From Photobacterium damselae (lineage in GTDB: Bacteria; Pseudomonadota; Gammaproteobacteria; Enterobacterales; Vibrionaceae): a stretch of DNA of 64,000 nucleotides. Made by a program: the position numbers and the translations under genes. The stretch covers positions 1 through 64,000 of the forward strand of contig NZ_PYOG01000015.1 of assembly GCF_003026815.1 (NCBI RefSeq), read 5' to 3'. The notes beneath the pieces are model-generated. The model was not told where the DNA came from. It saw nothing but the letters and a program-made list of their open reading frames with translations, and did not search any database. Numbering within the stretch: position 1 is the first letter of the stretch; every line of letters starts with the position of its first letter. Below are positions 53,386-63,999 of this stretch, piece after piece.

Positions 53386-55244
53386 CGACGTATAAACCGC
53401 ATTTTGCAGATCTCTTGTAAGTTGGCCACGATACGAAATGCGTCTTTTAAGTGCTTACGTTCAAAACTGCCAAACTGATTAGGATCGATGTAGTTATCTG
53501 GAGTATTACCTTGTTTGAGTGCTTGCCACTGATGATGTTGGCGCAGTTGGAGCATAAAACGATAAGCGCCCAATAAATCATCTAAGGTATTTTTATTGAT
53601 AATTGCGTGCTGGTGGGCATCGATAAAACGTTGTTCGGTGGTCATGGCATCACTTTGAGCGGCCAGTGCGTAAACTCGGGCTAAATCCACCATAATATTA
53701 ATGGCGTATTTTTTAATATTCAGACTCTTACTGTTGCTACCGTTATGCTCAAGCACCAGGTTATTAAAGATCCCCAGCGGTGGTTTAACCGTTAGTGCAT
53801 TACGTACCAAAGATGAAAGAAATTGTGGATGTTCATCAATGTGGTTGTATAGTTCTTGGCGCAGTTGTTGAGCAAAATCGTCTTCGCCATAAACGGTACG
53901 AATTTCAAAAAATACACTGACATTAAGCAGTTTATCGTACTCAGGGCTGGCAACCCATTTACGATAATATTCACGCCAAATTCGCATTGGTTGGCACCAT
54001 TGTGGTTTGGCTGCCATAAAGCGCCCAGTACAAAGAGGGTAACCACAAGCGGCCAGTCCATTACAGACGAACATGGCTAAATAGTTAAAGTAGGTTTTAT
54101 CTTGAGGTTGGCTGTGATCAGAAAAAATAATGGCGCTGTCTTGATCTGAGAGTATATGTACTTCGTTGCGCGCATGAGAACCGGCGACAACCCAGGCATA
54201 GGGACATGGCGGAGGGCCTAATTTCTGTTCTGCAAAGGTAATTAAGCGGCGGTTGATAGCATCCATAATCATTGCCATCACTTGGCCAATCACTGCTGGT
54301 TGCACATGACCTTCCACCAAAGCTTCATAGATAGCCTGACGCTCGGCTGTTAACTGAGCCAGAGCTTCCACCGTTTGAGCATGGTTGATTTTTTCGATCA
54401 AAAAGATGGCTTGAACCCGATGCTTACGCACCAGATCCGAGGTTGTTAATAGGCCAACGACTTGTTGATTATCAACTACGGGCAAACTGCGAATATTGTG
54501 CTCCATCATCAAGCCAACGGCTTTGAGCACCAAGTCTTGACTGCCAATAGTATAAGGGTGACGTGTCATGACTTGAGTAATTGGGGCATCAGTACTTACC
54601 CCATCAGCGATCACCCGTTTTGTCATATCGCGATCTGTGATAATACCGATAATTTGCTGGTTTTCGATGATGACAGCACAAGAGCTATGGTGTTGATAGC
54701 GCATGATGCGAGCCACTTCTTTAATGCTCATCTTACTATCAACAATGGCGGGATGACGCTGGGCAACATCTGCCACAGTTTCCACAAATAGCCCTTTCTC
54801 AGCATCGGACCAGACAACATTCAAAGCCGATTCCAGACGAGTTTGGGCCGCGGTTGCAAAATGTTGGGCCTGCTCTGGATATTGCGCCAAGATCGAGTTG
54901 AGCTTGCTCACTGGGATGAGATACAGCAGGCAGGCGGTTAGTGTAATAGCTTGATAAGGTTCATGCTCTGCACTATCGGCTAAATGGGTAAAACCAAACA
55001 GATCTTCTTGCTCTAGTCGTGCTCGCAATGTGCCATTTGGGTGGCGTTGCTCAACTGTTCCTGAGCGGATTAGATAGAGATATTGCTCCTGATCTTTTTG
55101 ATCAAATTGGATCTCGCTTTTGGCTGCAAGATAGCTAATTTTAATTGACTGGGCTACCTCAACTAAGGCGACTTTTGGCAATTTATCAAAAGGGTCGATA
55201 TGAGAAATAAAATCAACAATATTCGGAACTAACGTCTCATCCAT
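53382..55244 (-). CDS. cNMP-binding, CBS-pair and DUF294 nucleotidyltransferase-like protein
   Basis: A 620-residue signalling protein. In order: cyclic-nucleotide-binding domain (about 15-135), a CBS pair (about 155-275), a DUF294 nucleotidyltransferase-like domain containing GSHARNEVHILSDQDSAII, and the DUF294 C-terminal helix bundle. Ligand and target are unknown. The ATG at 55244 is preferred to an in-frame GTG at 55262. It is coupled to the DnaQ-like exonuclease, a pairing seen widely and often near acetyl-CoA synthetase genes, which are absent here. Confidence 0.9.
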   Translation of the reverse strand: MDETLVPNIVDFISHIDPFDKLPKVALVEVAQSIKISYLAAKSEIQFDQKDQEQYLYLIRSGTVEQRHPNGTLRARLEQEDLFGFTHLADSAEHEPYQAITLTACLLYLIPVSKLNSILAQYPEQAQHFATAAQTRLESALNVVWSDAEKGLFVETVADVAQRHPAIVDSKMSIKEVARIMRYQHHSSCAVIIENQQIIGIITDRDMTKRVIADGVSTDAPITQVMTRHPYTIGSQDLVLKAVGLMMEHNIRSLPVVDNQQVVGLLTTSDLVRKHRVQAIFLIEKINHAQTVEALAQLTAERQAIYEALVEGHVQPAVIGQVMAMIMDAINRRLITFAEQKLGPPPCPYAWVVAGSHARNEVHILSDQDSAIIFSDHSQPQDKTYFNYLAMFVCNGLAACGYPLCTGRFMAAKPQWCQPMRIWREYYRKWVASPEYDKLLNVSVFFEIRTVYGEDDFAQQLRQELYNHIDEHPQFLSSLVRNALTVKPPLGIFNNLVLEHNGSNSKSLNIKKYAINIMVDLARVYALAAQSDAMTTEQRFIDAHQHAIINKNTLDDLLGAYRFMLQLRQHHQWQALKQGNTPDNYIDPNQFGSFERKHLKDAFRIVANLQEICKMRFIRR

Positions 55245-55325
55245 AGCTAAGATCTCAAGCACGAAAAGGGTCGATTATAACTTGGATAGAATTAAGATTT
55301 GGTGAAGTAGGGCGAGTATTGAATG

Positions 55326-55364
55326 AAAAGCAACACGCTCTCGTTGACATGGGAGAGCGTGTTG
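55326..55364 (-). terminator. Terminator of the 42-residue microprotein gene
   Basis: A perfect 12-bp stem CAACACGCTCTC/GAGAGCGTGTTG (55331-55342, 55353-55364) is followed on the minus strand by GCTTTTC. Confidence 0.85.
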
Positions 55365-55386
55365 GAACCGATCATAACGCGAATGG

Positions 55387-55515
55387 TTATTGACCTGTGA
55401 AGTTAACTGCTGCGATCAGAGCCAAAATACCTGCTGCAAATTGACCTGAGCCATTAGCGGCTAGTTCACTGACTGCGGGCATTGCGACACTGAAAGATAA
55501 AATCGTATCTAACAT
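55387..55515 (-). CDS. Possible 42-residue small hydrophobic protein
   Basis: An ATG opens a 42-codon frame on the minus strand, starting MLDTILSFSVAMPAV, with a Gly/Ala-rich second half (FAAGILALIAAVNF). It has a dedicated terminator 23 bp past the stop and inverted repeats upstream (GATGATAA/TTATCATC at 55540-55562). The ribosome-binding site is weak. The composition suggests a short membrane protein. No family is recognised. Confidence 0.6.
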   Translation of the reverse strand: MLDTILSFSVAMPAVSELAANGSGQFAAGILALIAAVNFTGQ

Positions 55516-55696
55516 AACGAGGGCCACCAAAGTATTTGTGATGATAAAGAGTCGTTATCATCAAAAGGGAGCGAGCTTAGTTGGTAAGCTCAGCAAAAAA
55601 GTGGCGCTATTGTACTCAATAATACGCAGAAGAAAATTGCTCTTGATTAAAAAAACAACACAAACTGCGTATTGATTGAGATTGAGTTATGGTTAA

Positions 55697-56701
55697 TTAG
55701 CTACGCTGTGCCGCCAATGTTTTAAGGGCTTGTTTTTCACTATCTGATAGGAAAGCAAGCTCTAGACCATTGATTTGGGCCTGCCGAATTTGCGCTTCGG
55801 TTAAGCCCACTTTTGGTGCTGCAACTTCATATTCGTATGGTAGTTCAATACCTTCAACCGCAGGGTCATCGGTGTTTAAACAGGCAAGAATACCGTGTTC
55901 AAGGAAAGCTTTAACTGGGTGTGTCTGGTAGCTAGCAACTGTACTGGTTTGAATATTTGAGGTTAAGCAAGATTCAATACCAATTTTGTTTTGTGCCAAG
56001 TAATCCATCAATTTAGGATCGTGGATTGCTTTAACTCCGTGACCGATACGAGTTGCGCCTAGCTCAGTAATTGCCTGCCACATGCTCTCTGGGCCTGCTG
56101 CTTCACCTGCGTGGATAGTAATGTTAAGGCCTGCATTACGCACTTGTTTAAAGTGTTCGATAAATTGAACGCCCGGTTGGCCTAGTTCATCGCCAGCAAG
56201 GTCGATGGCAACTAACTTGTCTTTATGAGCCAGTAAACCATCCAGTTCTTGCTGACAAGCTTCGGTGCCAAAGGTACGACTCATAATACCAATCAGGTTG
56301 GCTTTAATACCAAAATCGCGACAACCGGCAGCAACACCATCAGCAACTGCTTCTACTACGCCAGCAATGGGTAACTGATGTTTCATTGCCATGTAGTAAG
56401 GAGAAAAACGCAATTCGGCGTAATCAATTTGTGCCCGTAACGCATCTTCTACGTTTTCATACGCAACACGACGGCACGCATCCAAATCACCCAATACGGC
56501 AACGCCCCAATCTAACTTAGCAAGAAAAGCCACTAGACTTGGCTCTGCTTCAACAATTTGTACATGTGGGCGTAGTGATTCCACGCTGTTTGCTGGTAGC
56601 TCAAGACCAAACTTTTGGCCTAGGTCTAAAATGGTTTCTACACGGATATTACCATCAAGATGACGGTGTAAATCAGTTAAAGGGAGGTGCTTAGTAATCA
56701 T
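55697..56701 (-). CDS. add: Adenosine deaminase
   Basis: A 334-residue zinc hydrolase that converts adenosine to inosine. Metal ligands are [19 protein letters not shown] and NTDDPAV, with the catalytic Glu in HAGE. The ATG at 56701 aligns with the E. coli start ([13 protein letters not shown]); an ATG at 56713 adds four residues and has a slightly better ribosome-binding site, so the choice is uncertain. Confidence 0.93.
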   Translation of the reverse strand: MITKHLPLTDLHRHLDGNIRVETILDLGQKFGLELPANSVESLRPHVQIVEAEPSLVAFLAKLDWGVAVLGDLDACRRVAYENVEDALRAQIDYAELRFSPYYMAMKHQLPIAGVVEAVADGVAAGCRDFGIKANLIGIMSRTFGTEACQQELDGLLAHKDKLVAIDLAGDELGQPGVQFIEHFKQVRNAGLNITIHAGEAAGPESMWQAITELGATRIGHGVKAIHDPKLMDYLAQNKIGIESCLTSNIQTSTVASYQTHPVKAFLEHGILACLNTDDPAVEGIELPYEYEVAAPKVGLTEAQIRQAQINGLELAFLSDSEKQALKTLAAQRS

Positions 56702-56893
56702 GGTTATTTTCATCCCAAGTTAAATCGGTATCCCCAGTATAGAAAATCTTGCCTTAAGCGACAGGTTCATATTGGGGATTAAATACATTAATTGCTCGGT
56801 ATTGCTTCAGTGTTTACCTTAGCTGTTGCCGATTAACTATACATAATAGTGTATTGTCGATGTAACACGGGAATTAATTATGTGAGCTATGTT

Positions 56894-58306
56894 TTAATCT
56901 TTTATATTGAGTTCCTTAATTTTTCGCGTCAGGGTATTGCGGCCCCAACCGAGTAATTTCGCGGCATCTTGTTTGTGACCACGAGTAAATTCTAATGCTG
57001 TTTCCAATAGCACTCGCTCAAAAATAGGTTGTGCTTCACTGAGTAAATTCTCTTGGCCGTGGCGTAAGGCGTCTTGCGCCCAAAGCTGTAGCCCTCGATG
57101 CCACTCATGTTGCTCATTCAATGCGGCAGATGGTTTATCTATGTCTAATAGCTCTGGTGGCAAATCGGCTGGTAATACTTCATTACCACTGGCCATCACC
57201 GTTATCCAGCGACAGGTATTTTCTAATTGACGAACATTACCCGGCCAAGGCATTTGGGTCAGTAAATCTAGGGTATCTGGGTGCAGTGTTTTTAGCTCTA
57301 CGCCAAGTTCTTTGGCTGCTCGTTGCAAGAAGTGACGGGTCAGTTGGGCGATATCTTGACGACGATCTTTGAGCGCAGGGAGATGAATGCGAATAACATT
57401 GAGACGGTGGAAAAGGTCATCACGGAAATCACCATCTCTTACTAACACTTCTAAATCTTGATGGGTTGCGGCAATGATGCGTACATCCACTTTAATTGGA
57501 GCATGGCCTCCAACACGATAAAATTGCCCGTCAGCTAATACGCGTAATAAACGAGTCTGGATATCCAGTGGCATATCCCCAATTTCATCTAAAAATAGAG
57601 TACCGCCATTGGCTTGTTCAAAGCGCCCCTGACGAACACTGTTGGCTCCGGTAAACGCTCCTTTTTCATGACCAAACAGTTCTGACTCAATTAAGTCTTT
57701 TGGTATTGCGGCCATATTAAGGGCAACAAAGGGCTGTTCACTGCGAGGGCTGTGGCGATGTAGGGCGTGAGCAACCAGCTCTTTACCTGTGCCCGATTCG
57801 CCATTGATTAATACCGAAATGGATGAACGTGATAGGCGACCTATGGCTCGAAACACTTCCTGCATGGCTGGTGCTTCACCAATAATTTCAGGGGCGGTGT
57901 GTTCTTGTGTTTGTGGTTGTTTGGCTCGACGTTGTTCTTGGCTATGGGTTACTGCGCGATCAACCAAAGTGATGGCTTCATCAATATCAAAGGGTTTTGG
58001 TAGATATTCAAAAGCCCCTTCTTGGTAAGCATTAACGGCCGAATCGAGATCTGAATGGGCTGTCATAATGATAACCGGGAGGTCGGGGTAGTGTTGCTGC
58101 AACGATTTAAGTAGGGCAAAGCCGTCGATCCCCGGCATACGGATGTCTGAGACTAATACATCCGGTAAGCTTCGCTCTAATGCCTGTAATACGCTATCGC
58201 CATCAGCAAATGTCTCGCATGCCAGATCGGCCGCATTTAGGGTGCGTTCTAGTACCCAGCGAATGGAGCTGTCATCATCGACAACCCAAACCATTCCTTT
58301 ACTCAT
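56894..58306 (-). CDS. glnG: Nitrogen regulator NtrC
   Basis: A 470-residue sigma-54 activator. The receiver domain (1-120) holds DDDSSIRW and the phospho-Asp in VLVSDIRMPG; the AAA+ domain has Walker A GESGTGKE and the sigma-54 contact GAFTGA; the C-terminal helix-turn-helix is of Fis type (KQDAAKLLGWGRNTLTRKI). It follows glnL by 17 bp. Its target palindromes are seen upstream of glnA and glnL. Confidence 0.97.
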   Translation of the reverse strand: MSKGMVWVVDDDSSIRWVLERTLNAADLACETFADGDSVLQALERSLPDVLVSDIRMPGIDGFALLKSLQQHYPDLPVIIMTAHSDLDSAVNAYQEGAFEYLPKPFDIDEAITLVDRAVTHSQEQRRAKQPQTQEHTAPEIIGEAPAMQEVFRAIGRLSRSSISVLINGESGTGKELVAHALHRHSPRSEQPFVALNMAAIPKDLIESELFGHEKGAFTGANSVRQGRFEQANGGTLFLDEIGDMPLDIQTRLLRVLADGQFYRVGGHAPIKVDVRIIAATHQDLEVLVRDGDFRDDLFHRLNVIRIHLPALKDRRQDIAQLTRHFLQRAAKELGVELKTLHPDTLDLLTQMPWPGNVRQLENTCRWITVMASGNEVLPADLPPELLDIDKPSAALNEQHEWHRGLQLWAQDALRHGQENLLSEAQPIFERVLLETALEFTRGHKQDAAKLLGWGRNTLTRKIKELNIKD

Positions 58307-58323
58307 AGTGGTGTCCTCGATGG

Positions 58324-59385
58324 TTATTTAATAGGTAGATACACAGTAAAAGCGGTATGGCCTGGCCAACTGACCACCTCTATTTTGCCTTGGTGCTGAT
58401 CGACCAGATTGCGGGCAATAGAAAGGCCCAGTCCAGTACCGTCAGAGCGTCCGCTGACCATAGGGTAAAATAGAGTATCTTGGAGTTGATCAGGAATGCC
58501 CGGTCCATTATCAATGAGATCGATTCGGGCCACTGTACGATGGTGTTGCCCTTTGATATTGATTTGATGCTCGGTGCGGGTTTTTAGCACAATTTTTGGT
58601 GCAGGGTTTTGGGATTGGGATGCCAGTGCTTGTAGGGCATTGCGCACAATATTAAGTAGAGCTTGTTCCAGCTGCTCACTGTCCATCTCAAAGTCGGGTA
58701 AGCTGGGATCATAATCCCGCTCAATGACGATTGATTCTCCCGCTTCGTACTGCAATAACTGTCGTACTCGTTCTAGTACTGCATGGATATTTTGGCTATG
58801 ACGTAGCCCAGGTTTTTGCGGCCCCAACAAACGATCGACTAAGTTACGTAGCCGGTCTGCTTGCTCGATAATCATCTGGGTATATTCTTGGTATTGATCC
58901 GATGGTAATACTTTTTCTAGTAGTTGTGCCGCACCTCGCAAGCCCCCAAGTGGGTTTTTGATTTCATGGGCTAATCCTCTAACCAGTTCTTTGGCTGCCT
59001 GCTGCTGAGCATATTGGCTAACTTCATGGCTGATACGACGTTGTTGATCGACGGCTCGTAGCTCTAATAAAACATAACGAGTACCGTTAGCCATAATAGG
59101 ACTAGCATCAAGATCTAATGTCAGCGCCTTACCATCACAGAGCCCCCAAATAACTTCACTATCAGAAAAACTTTGCCCATGTTCTAGTGCTTGAATTAAA
59201 TGCTCACTATCTAACGAACAGTGCTGGCCCAATTCATTCAGTTTACTGCCAACTAGTTTTCGTTGGCTTAGAGAAAAGAGTTGTTCACTGGCAGGATTTA
59301 CTTCACAGATAGTTAGGGTTTCATCAAGCAGTAATACGGCTGTCACTAAATTATCAATGATGGTTGTGGAATCAGGGGCTGTCAC
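58324..59385 (-). CDS. glnL: Nitrogen sensor kinase NtrB
   Basis: A 353-residue soluble histidine kinase that phosphorylates NtrC under the control of PII. An N-terminal PAS domain (about 10-115) is followed by the phospho-His in GLAHEIKNPLGGLRG and the ATPase motifs DNGPGIP and GTGLGLSIA. It is transcribed from its own region carrying an NtrC palindrome rather than directly joined to glnA. Confidence 0.96.
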   Translation of the reverse strand: MTAPDSTTIIDNLVTAVLLLDETLTICEVNPASEQLFSLSQRKLVGSKLNELGQHCSLDSEHLIQALEHGQSFSDSEVIWGLCDGKALTLDLDASPIMANGTRYVLLELRAVDQQRRISHEVSQYAQQQAAKELVRGLAHEIKNPLGGLRGAAQLLEKVLPSDQYQEYTQMIIEQADRLRNLVDRLLGPQKPGLRHSQNIHAVLERVRQLLQYEAGESIVIERDYDPSLPDFEMDSEQLEQALLNIVRNALQALASQSQNPAPKIVLKTRTEHQINIKGQHHRTVARIDLIDNGPGIPDQLQDTLFYPMVSGRSDGTGLGLSIARNLVDQHQGKIEVVSWPGHTAFTVYLPIK

Positions 59386-59421
59386 GGTTATCGTCCTTGT
59401 ATGGGAAGCAAGCCAAGTTCA

Positions 59422-59438
59422 TGCACCAAAATAGTGCA
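59422..59438. promoter_or_regulatory. NtrC-binding palindrome upstream of glnL
   Basis: TGCACCAAAATAGTGCA matches the NtrC half-site plan TGCAC-N7-GTGCA. It lies 37 bp before the glnL ATG, in a position where NtrC would repress the glnL promoter, as at E. coli glnLp. Confidence 0.75.
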
Positions 59439-59485
59439 ATTAAGTGTAGCCTGTTTATCGAAAATCGTGCAGTAAAATCTAATGA

Positions 59486-60052
59486 TTACTCAGTTTTTGG
59501 CTTTACGGGTGGAAACTTGGGTTGTAAGGCCGATGCGCGGTGAAGATAAACAGTAATGTTCTCTGATGAAGCAATAACCTTGCCGTTTTTAATTAATTGA
59601 ATTTGAATCTGATGAGTACCGCGATTGATGTTTTCTAATTGCCAAGTCAGCGTCTGCTGCGGCGTTAAGTACGCTTTGCCATCTAGCAGCAATTGCGCTT
59701 GAGTTTGCGCCGTTAATGGGTGGTTTGCGACGGCTGTAACGCGAATATTACCTTCGTTGTTGCGTATGGTCTGATCATGAATGGGGCTGATAATTGAAAC
59801 CGTTGCTGGTGGTAATAAAGGTTTACTTGGCTGAGCCTCTGTTGATGCTTGAGTGGTGGTTTGCTTAACCTCTTGACTGGTTTTAACTTGAATAACATCG
59901 AGTTGATATTCTTGAGCGTTGGGATTGGTTGGGCGATCAGAAAAATGCACCACTCCGTGTTCATCTTCCCACGAGTAAATGGTGGCATTGACCGTATTGG
60001 TTACCATCAATAGTAATAATGTTGTGGTCCATACCGCGCAGAGCCTTAGCAT
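59486..60052 (-). CDS. DUF4124 domain protein
   Basis: A 188-residue exported protein. A signal peptide (1-23) precedes a DUF4124 domain with YSWEDEHGVVHFSDRP (about 26-41), and the second half is a beta-sandwich-like region. It lies between glnA and glnL, where it is common in Vibrio-like genomes, but has no shown role in nitrogen control. Confidence 0.88.
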   Translation of the reverse strand: MLRLCAVWTTTLLLLMVTNTVNATIYSWEDEHGVVHFSDRPTNPNAQEYQLDVIQVKTSQEVKQTTTQASTEAQPSKPLLPPATVSIISPIHDQTIRNNEGNIRVTAVANHPLTAQTQAQLLLDGKAYLTPQQTLTWQLENINRGTHQIQIQLIKNGKVIASSENITVYLHRASALQPKFPPVKPKTE

Positions 60053-60117
60053 AATATCCCTTTATTTTTATTTGCTTACTTCGGGTATTTTTTCAGCTCT
60101 GGGTAAGACAACAAGAT

Positions 60118-60145
60118 CAAAAAGACCTGCTTGTGAGGCAGGTCT
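60118..60145 (-). terminator. Intrinsic terminator of glnA
   Basis: AGACCTGC/GCAGGTCT (60123-60130, 60138-60145) with a 7-nt loop is followed on the minus strand by TTTTTGATC. Confidence 0.85.
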
Positions 60146-60176
60146 AAATCTTTATGCGTAATGTAAGTCGGCTTAA

Positions 60177-61586
60177 TTACACTGAGTAGTAAAGTTCAAA
60201 CTCAAGTGGGTGAGTTGTCATATTCACTTTCTCTACATCTTGTGCTTTTAGCTTGATGTAAGAGTCGATAAAGTCATTAGAGAATACGCCGCCTGCCGTT
60301 AAGAACTCGCGGTCATCATCAAGATATTGGAGAGCATCTTTTAGCGATTCGGCAACAGTTGGGATTTCTGCTGCTTCTTCTGCTGGTAGGTCGTATAGAT
60401 CTTTATCCATCGCTTCGCCTGGGTGGATCTTATTGATGATACCATCAAGACCTGCCATCAACATTGCTGCAAACGCAAGATATGGGTTTGCAGCAGGGTC
60501 TGGGAAGCGCACTTCGATACGACGTGCTTTTGGACTTGGTACGACTGGAATACGAATTGATGCACTACGGTTACGTGCCGAGTATGCCAACATTACTGGT
60601 GCTTCAAAACCAGGAACTAAACGCTTGTATGAGTTAGTTGCTGGGTTTGCGAATGCGTTGATAGCACGAGCATGTTTAATGATACCGCCGATGTAGTAAA
60701 GTGCCATTTCAGATAGGCCGCCGTACTTATCACCTGCAAATAGGTTAACGCCATCTTTTGCGAGAGACTGGTGTACGTGCATACCACTACCGTTATCGCC
60801 TACCAGAGGTTTTGGCATAAAGGTTGCGGTTTTACCAAAGGCGTGTGCAACGTTATGAACGACATACTTGTAGATCTGAATCTCATCGGCTTTTGTCGTT
60901 AGAGTGTTAAAGCGAGTTGCAATCTCGTTTTGACCTGCTGTTGCCACTTCATGGTGGTGAGCTTCGACAACAAGGCCCATCTCTTCCATGATAAGACACA
61001 TTGCGCTACGAATATCTTGTGATGAGTCAACCGGTGCTACTGGGAAGTAACCGCCTTTAACACCTGGACGGTGACCTTTGTTACCGCCTTCGACATCGCT
61101 ACCCGTATTCCAAGCTGCTTCAATGTCATCAATCTTAAAGAATGAACCTGACATGTCAGTGTGGAATTTCACGTCGTCAAATAGGAAGAATTCTGGTTCT
61201 GGGCCTACAAGTACTGTGTCTGCAATGCCAGTTGAACGCATGAAATCTTCTGCGCGCTTAGCAATTGAGCGAGGATCTCGGTCGTAACCTTGCATGGTTG
61301 CAGGCTCAAGAATGTCACAGCGGATATTTAATGTTGATTCTTCAGTAAATGGGTCTAATACTGCACTTGAAGCATCTGGCATCATCACCATGTCTGATTC
61401 ATTGATACCTTTCCAACCCGCAACCGATGAGCCATCAAACATTTTGCCTTCTTCAAAGAAGTCAGCGTCAATTTGGTGTGCTGGAATACTGATGTGCTGC
61501 TCTTTACCTTTAGTATCGGTAAAGCGTAGGTCTACAAATTTAACTTCGTTCTCTTGGATCAGTGCTAATACGTTTTCTACTGACAT
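60177..61586 (-). CDS. glnA: Glutamine synthetase, type I
   Basis: A 469-residue enzyme that makes glutamine from glutamate and ammonia. The beta-Grasp start is [47 protein letters not shown] is the ATP/metal site, and [10 protein letters not shown] carries the adenylylation Tyr. Length equals the E. coli enzyme (469). It is divergent from typA and preceded by a sigma-54 promoter and an NtrC site. Confidence 0.98.
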   Translation of the reverse strand: MSVENVLALIQENEVKFVDLRFTDTKGKEQHISIPAHQIDADFFEEGKMFDGSSVAGWKGINESDMVMMPDASSAVLDPFTEESTLNIRCDILEPATMQGYDRDPRSIAKRAEDFMRSTGIADTVLVGPEPEFFLFDDVKFHTDMSGSFFKIDDIEAAWNTGSDVEGGNKGHRPGVKGGYFPVAPVDSSQDIRSAMCLIMEEMGLVVEAHHHEVATAGQNEIATRFNTLTTKADEIQIYKYVVHNVAHAFGKTATFMPKPLVGDNGSGMHVHQSLAKDGVNLFAGDKYGGLSEMALYYIGGIIKHARAINAFANPATNSYKRLVPGFEAPVMLAYSARNRSASIRIPVVPSPKARRIEVRFPDPAANPYLAFAAMLMAGLDGIINKIHPGEAMDKDLYDLPAEEAAEIPTVAESLKDALQYLDDDREFLTAGGVFSNDFIDSYIKLKAQDVEKVNMTTHPLEFELYYSV

Positions 61587-61661
61587 TCTAACTAACCTCC
61601 GGTGTTAAAGACTGGGCATCGGCCTAACTAGGGCATGGAGCAATTCTGTTACTTTTTACAT

Positions 61662-61677
61662 AGCGAGAACCGTGCCA
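61662..61677 (-). promoter_or_regulatory. Sigma-54 promoter of glnA
   Basis: On the minus strand TGGCACGGTTCTCGCT fits the -24/-12 consensus with one change (TCGCT for TTGCT), very like E. coli glnAp2. It lies 76 bp before the glnA ATG. Confidence 0.85.
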
Positions 61678-61740
61678 ATATTTTTAATCATTAAAAATCA
61701 AATTGTTATATAATTTTCTCTGATTAGGTCATCCTTTGTT

Positions 61741-61816
61741 GCACAAATTTGGGGATTTAATGCACTAATATGGTGCAACTATCGTCGTTGTCCCATTTGC
61801 TGAACCAAATTTGTGC
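61741..61816. promoter_or_regulatory. NtrC enhancer region of glnA
   Basis: A perfect-looking NtrC palindrome TGCACTAATATGGTGCA lies at 61761-61777, about 100 bp upstream of the sigma-54 promoter. It is enclosed by a perfect 12-bp inverted repeat, GCACAAATTTGG (61741-61752) and CCAAATTTGTGC (61805-61816). The remaining gap to typA (61817-62169) is AT-rich with no gene. Confidence 0.8.
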
Positions 61817-62169
61817 TTCTACTATTCAATGATGGCCACTTATTGTCAATCTCTTGCTGGCTGAGCAAAGATTTTTCTCAAATTGACTAGAAAAAAAATA
61901 ATTTAGGCAATTAACCATACTGCTCTGTGTTTTTGTTTTTATGTGTATGGTTTTAAAGGTTTTTATTTTTATTTTTGATGGTTTTTTTGATGGGGAAAGT
62001 AGTAAAAAACAGCAAAAATGTACGGTTGATAAGAAAATATCGAAAAAACCTGGTGATATAAATCACATATTTCGTGGGTTTTGGAGTAAAATCTGTTAGA
62101 TTATGAGCCGTTTTTTTAACCAAGTAGCGCCATTAGGGTCGCTGCATGTTCTGAGTGAATGTGAAACCC

Positions 62170-63999
62170 ATGTCTAATCCACAGATCGATAAATTAAGAA
62201 ATATCGCAATTATTGCGCACGTTGACCACGGTAAAACAACGCTGGTTGACAAACTGCTTCAGCAGTCTGGCACGTTAGAGTCTCGCGGCGAAGCCGAAGA
62301 GCGCGTAATGGATTCTAACGACATCGAAAAAGAGCGTGGTATCACCATCCTTGCTAAGAACACAGCGATTAACTGGAATGATTACCGCATCAACATCGTA
62401 GATACCCCAGGACACGCCGATTTCGGTGGTGAAGTTGAGCGTATCATGTCAATGGTTGACTCTGTACTTCTTATCGTTGACGCAGTTGATGGTCCTATGC
62501 CTCAGACTCGTTTCGTAACGCAAAAAGCGTTTGCTCACGGTCTTAAGCCAATCCTTGTAATCAACAAGATTGACCGTCCAGGTGCACGTCCTGAGTGGGT
62601 AATGGATCAAGTATTTGACCTATTCGACAACCTAGGTGCAACTGACGAGCAGTTAGACTTCCAAGTTGTTTACGCTTCAGCTCTAAACGGTTGGGCAACA
62701 ATGGAAGAAGGCGAAACTGGCGAGAACATGGAACCTCTATTCCAAGCTATCGTTGAGAACGTAGCAGCTCCTGACGTTGACGTTGACGGCGCACTACAGA
62801 TGCAGATCTCTCAGCTAGACTACAGCTCTTACGTAGGTGTTATCGGTGTTGGCCGTGTAACTCGTGGTTCTGTTGTTCCTAACCAGCAAGTATGTGTGGT
62901 TGGTGCAGACGGTACTAAGCGTAACGGTAAAGTAGGTACAGTACTAGGTTACCTAGGTCTTGAGCGTCACGATGTAGAAAAAGCAACTGCAGGTGACATC
63001 ATCGCAATCACAGGTCTTGGTGAACTTAAGATCTCTGACACAATTTGTGATGTAAACACTCCAGAAGCACTTCCTGCTCTTTCTGTTGACGAACCAACAG
63101 TTACTATGACTTTCCAGGTAAACAACTCTCCGTTTGCTGGTAAAGAAGGTAAGTACGTAACTTCACGTAACATCCTTGAGCGTCTACAAAAAGAACTTGT
63201 ACACAACGTTGCACTACGTGTAGAAGAAACTGAAGACCCAGATAAATTCCGTGTATCTGGTCGTGGTGAACTTCACCTATCTATCTTGATTGAAAACATG
63301 CGTCGTGAAGGCTACGAGCTAGCTGTATCTCGTCCAGAAGTTATCATCAAGCGTGATGAGAATGGTGATCTACAAGAACCGTTTGAAACTGTGACTATCG
63401 ACGTGATGGAAGAGCATCAGGGCGGTATCATGGAAAACATCGGTCTACGTAAAGGTGAGCTAACTGATATGGCTCCAGATGGCAAAGGCCGTGTTCGCAT
63501 GGACTTCATGATGCCTTCTCGTGGTCTGATCGGTTTCCAAACTGAGTTCATGACTCTAACTTCAGGTTCTGGTCTTCTTTACCATACATTTGACCACTAC
63601 GGCCCACACAAAGGCGGTAACATCGGTCAGCGTAACAACGGTGTGTTAATCTCTAACGCAACAGGTAAAGCGCTAACTTACGCTCTATTTAACCTACAAG
63701 AGCGTGGTCGTCTATTTACAGAGCACGCAGACGAAGTTTACGAAGGTCAGATCATCGGTATTCACAACCGTTCTAACGACCTAACTGTTAACTGTCTAAA
63801 AGGTAAGCAGCTAACTAACGTTCGTGCATCTGGTACTGACGAAGCTCAGGTTCTTTCTCCAGCTATCAAGTATACTCTAGAGCAAGCTCTTGAGTTTATC
63901 GATGATGACGAGCTAGTAGAAATCACTCCTGAAAGCATCCGTATCCGTAAGAAACTTCTTACTGAAAACGATCGTAAGCGTGCAGGCCGTACTAAGTAA
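62170..63999 (+). CDS. typA: Ribosome-associated GTPase TypA/BipA
   Basis: A 609-residue translational GTPase that acts in 50S assembly and low-temperature or stress growth. G1 is AHVDHGKT, G3 is DTPGH, and G4 is NKID; domains resembling EF-G III and V follow, with the TypA-specific C-terminal domain. The ATG at 62170 is preferred to an in-frame GTG at 62155. The stop is the last codon before the window edge. Codon use is strongly biased, as for rho. Confidence 0.96.
   Translation: MSNPQIDKLRNIAIIAHVDHGKTTLVDKLLQQSGTLESRGEAEERVMDSNDIEKERGITILAKNTAINWNDYRINIVDTPGHADFGGEVERIMSMVDSVLLIVDAVDGPMPQTRFVTQKAFAHGLKPILVINKIDRPGARPEWVMDQVFDLFDNLGATDEQLDFQVVYASALNGWATMEEGETGENMEPLFQAIVENVAAPDVDVDGALQMQISQLDYSSYVGVIGVGRVTRGSVVPNQQVCVVGADGTKRNGKVGTVLGYLGLERHDVEKATAGDIIAITGLGELKISDTICDVNTPEALPALSVDEPTVTMTFQVNNSPFAGKEGKYVTSRNILERLQKELVHNVALRVEETEDPDKFRVSGRGELHLSILIENMRREGYELAVSRPEVIIKRDENGDLQEPFETVTIDVMEEHQGGIMENIGLRKGELTDMAPDGKGRVRMDFMMPSRGLIGFQTEFMTLTSGSGLLYHTFDHYGPHKGGNIGQRNNGVLISNATGKALTYALFNLQERGRLFTEHADEVYEGQIIGIHNRSNDLTVNCLKGKQLTNVRASGTDEAQVLSPAIKYTLEQALEFIDDDELVEITPESIRIRKKLLTENDRKRAGRTK

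Noticed and set aside
55540..55562. Fur box at TGATAA...TTATCA upstream of the 42-residue ORF
   Set aside because: The half-sites are seven bases apart rather than the spacing required for a Fur 7-1-7 site; it is better described as a hairpin.
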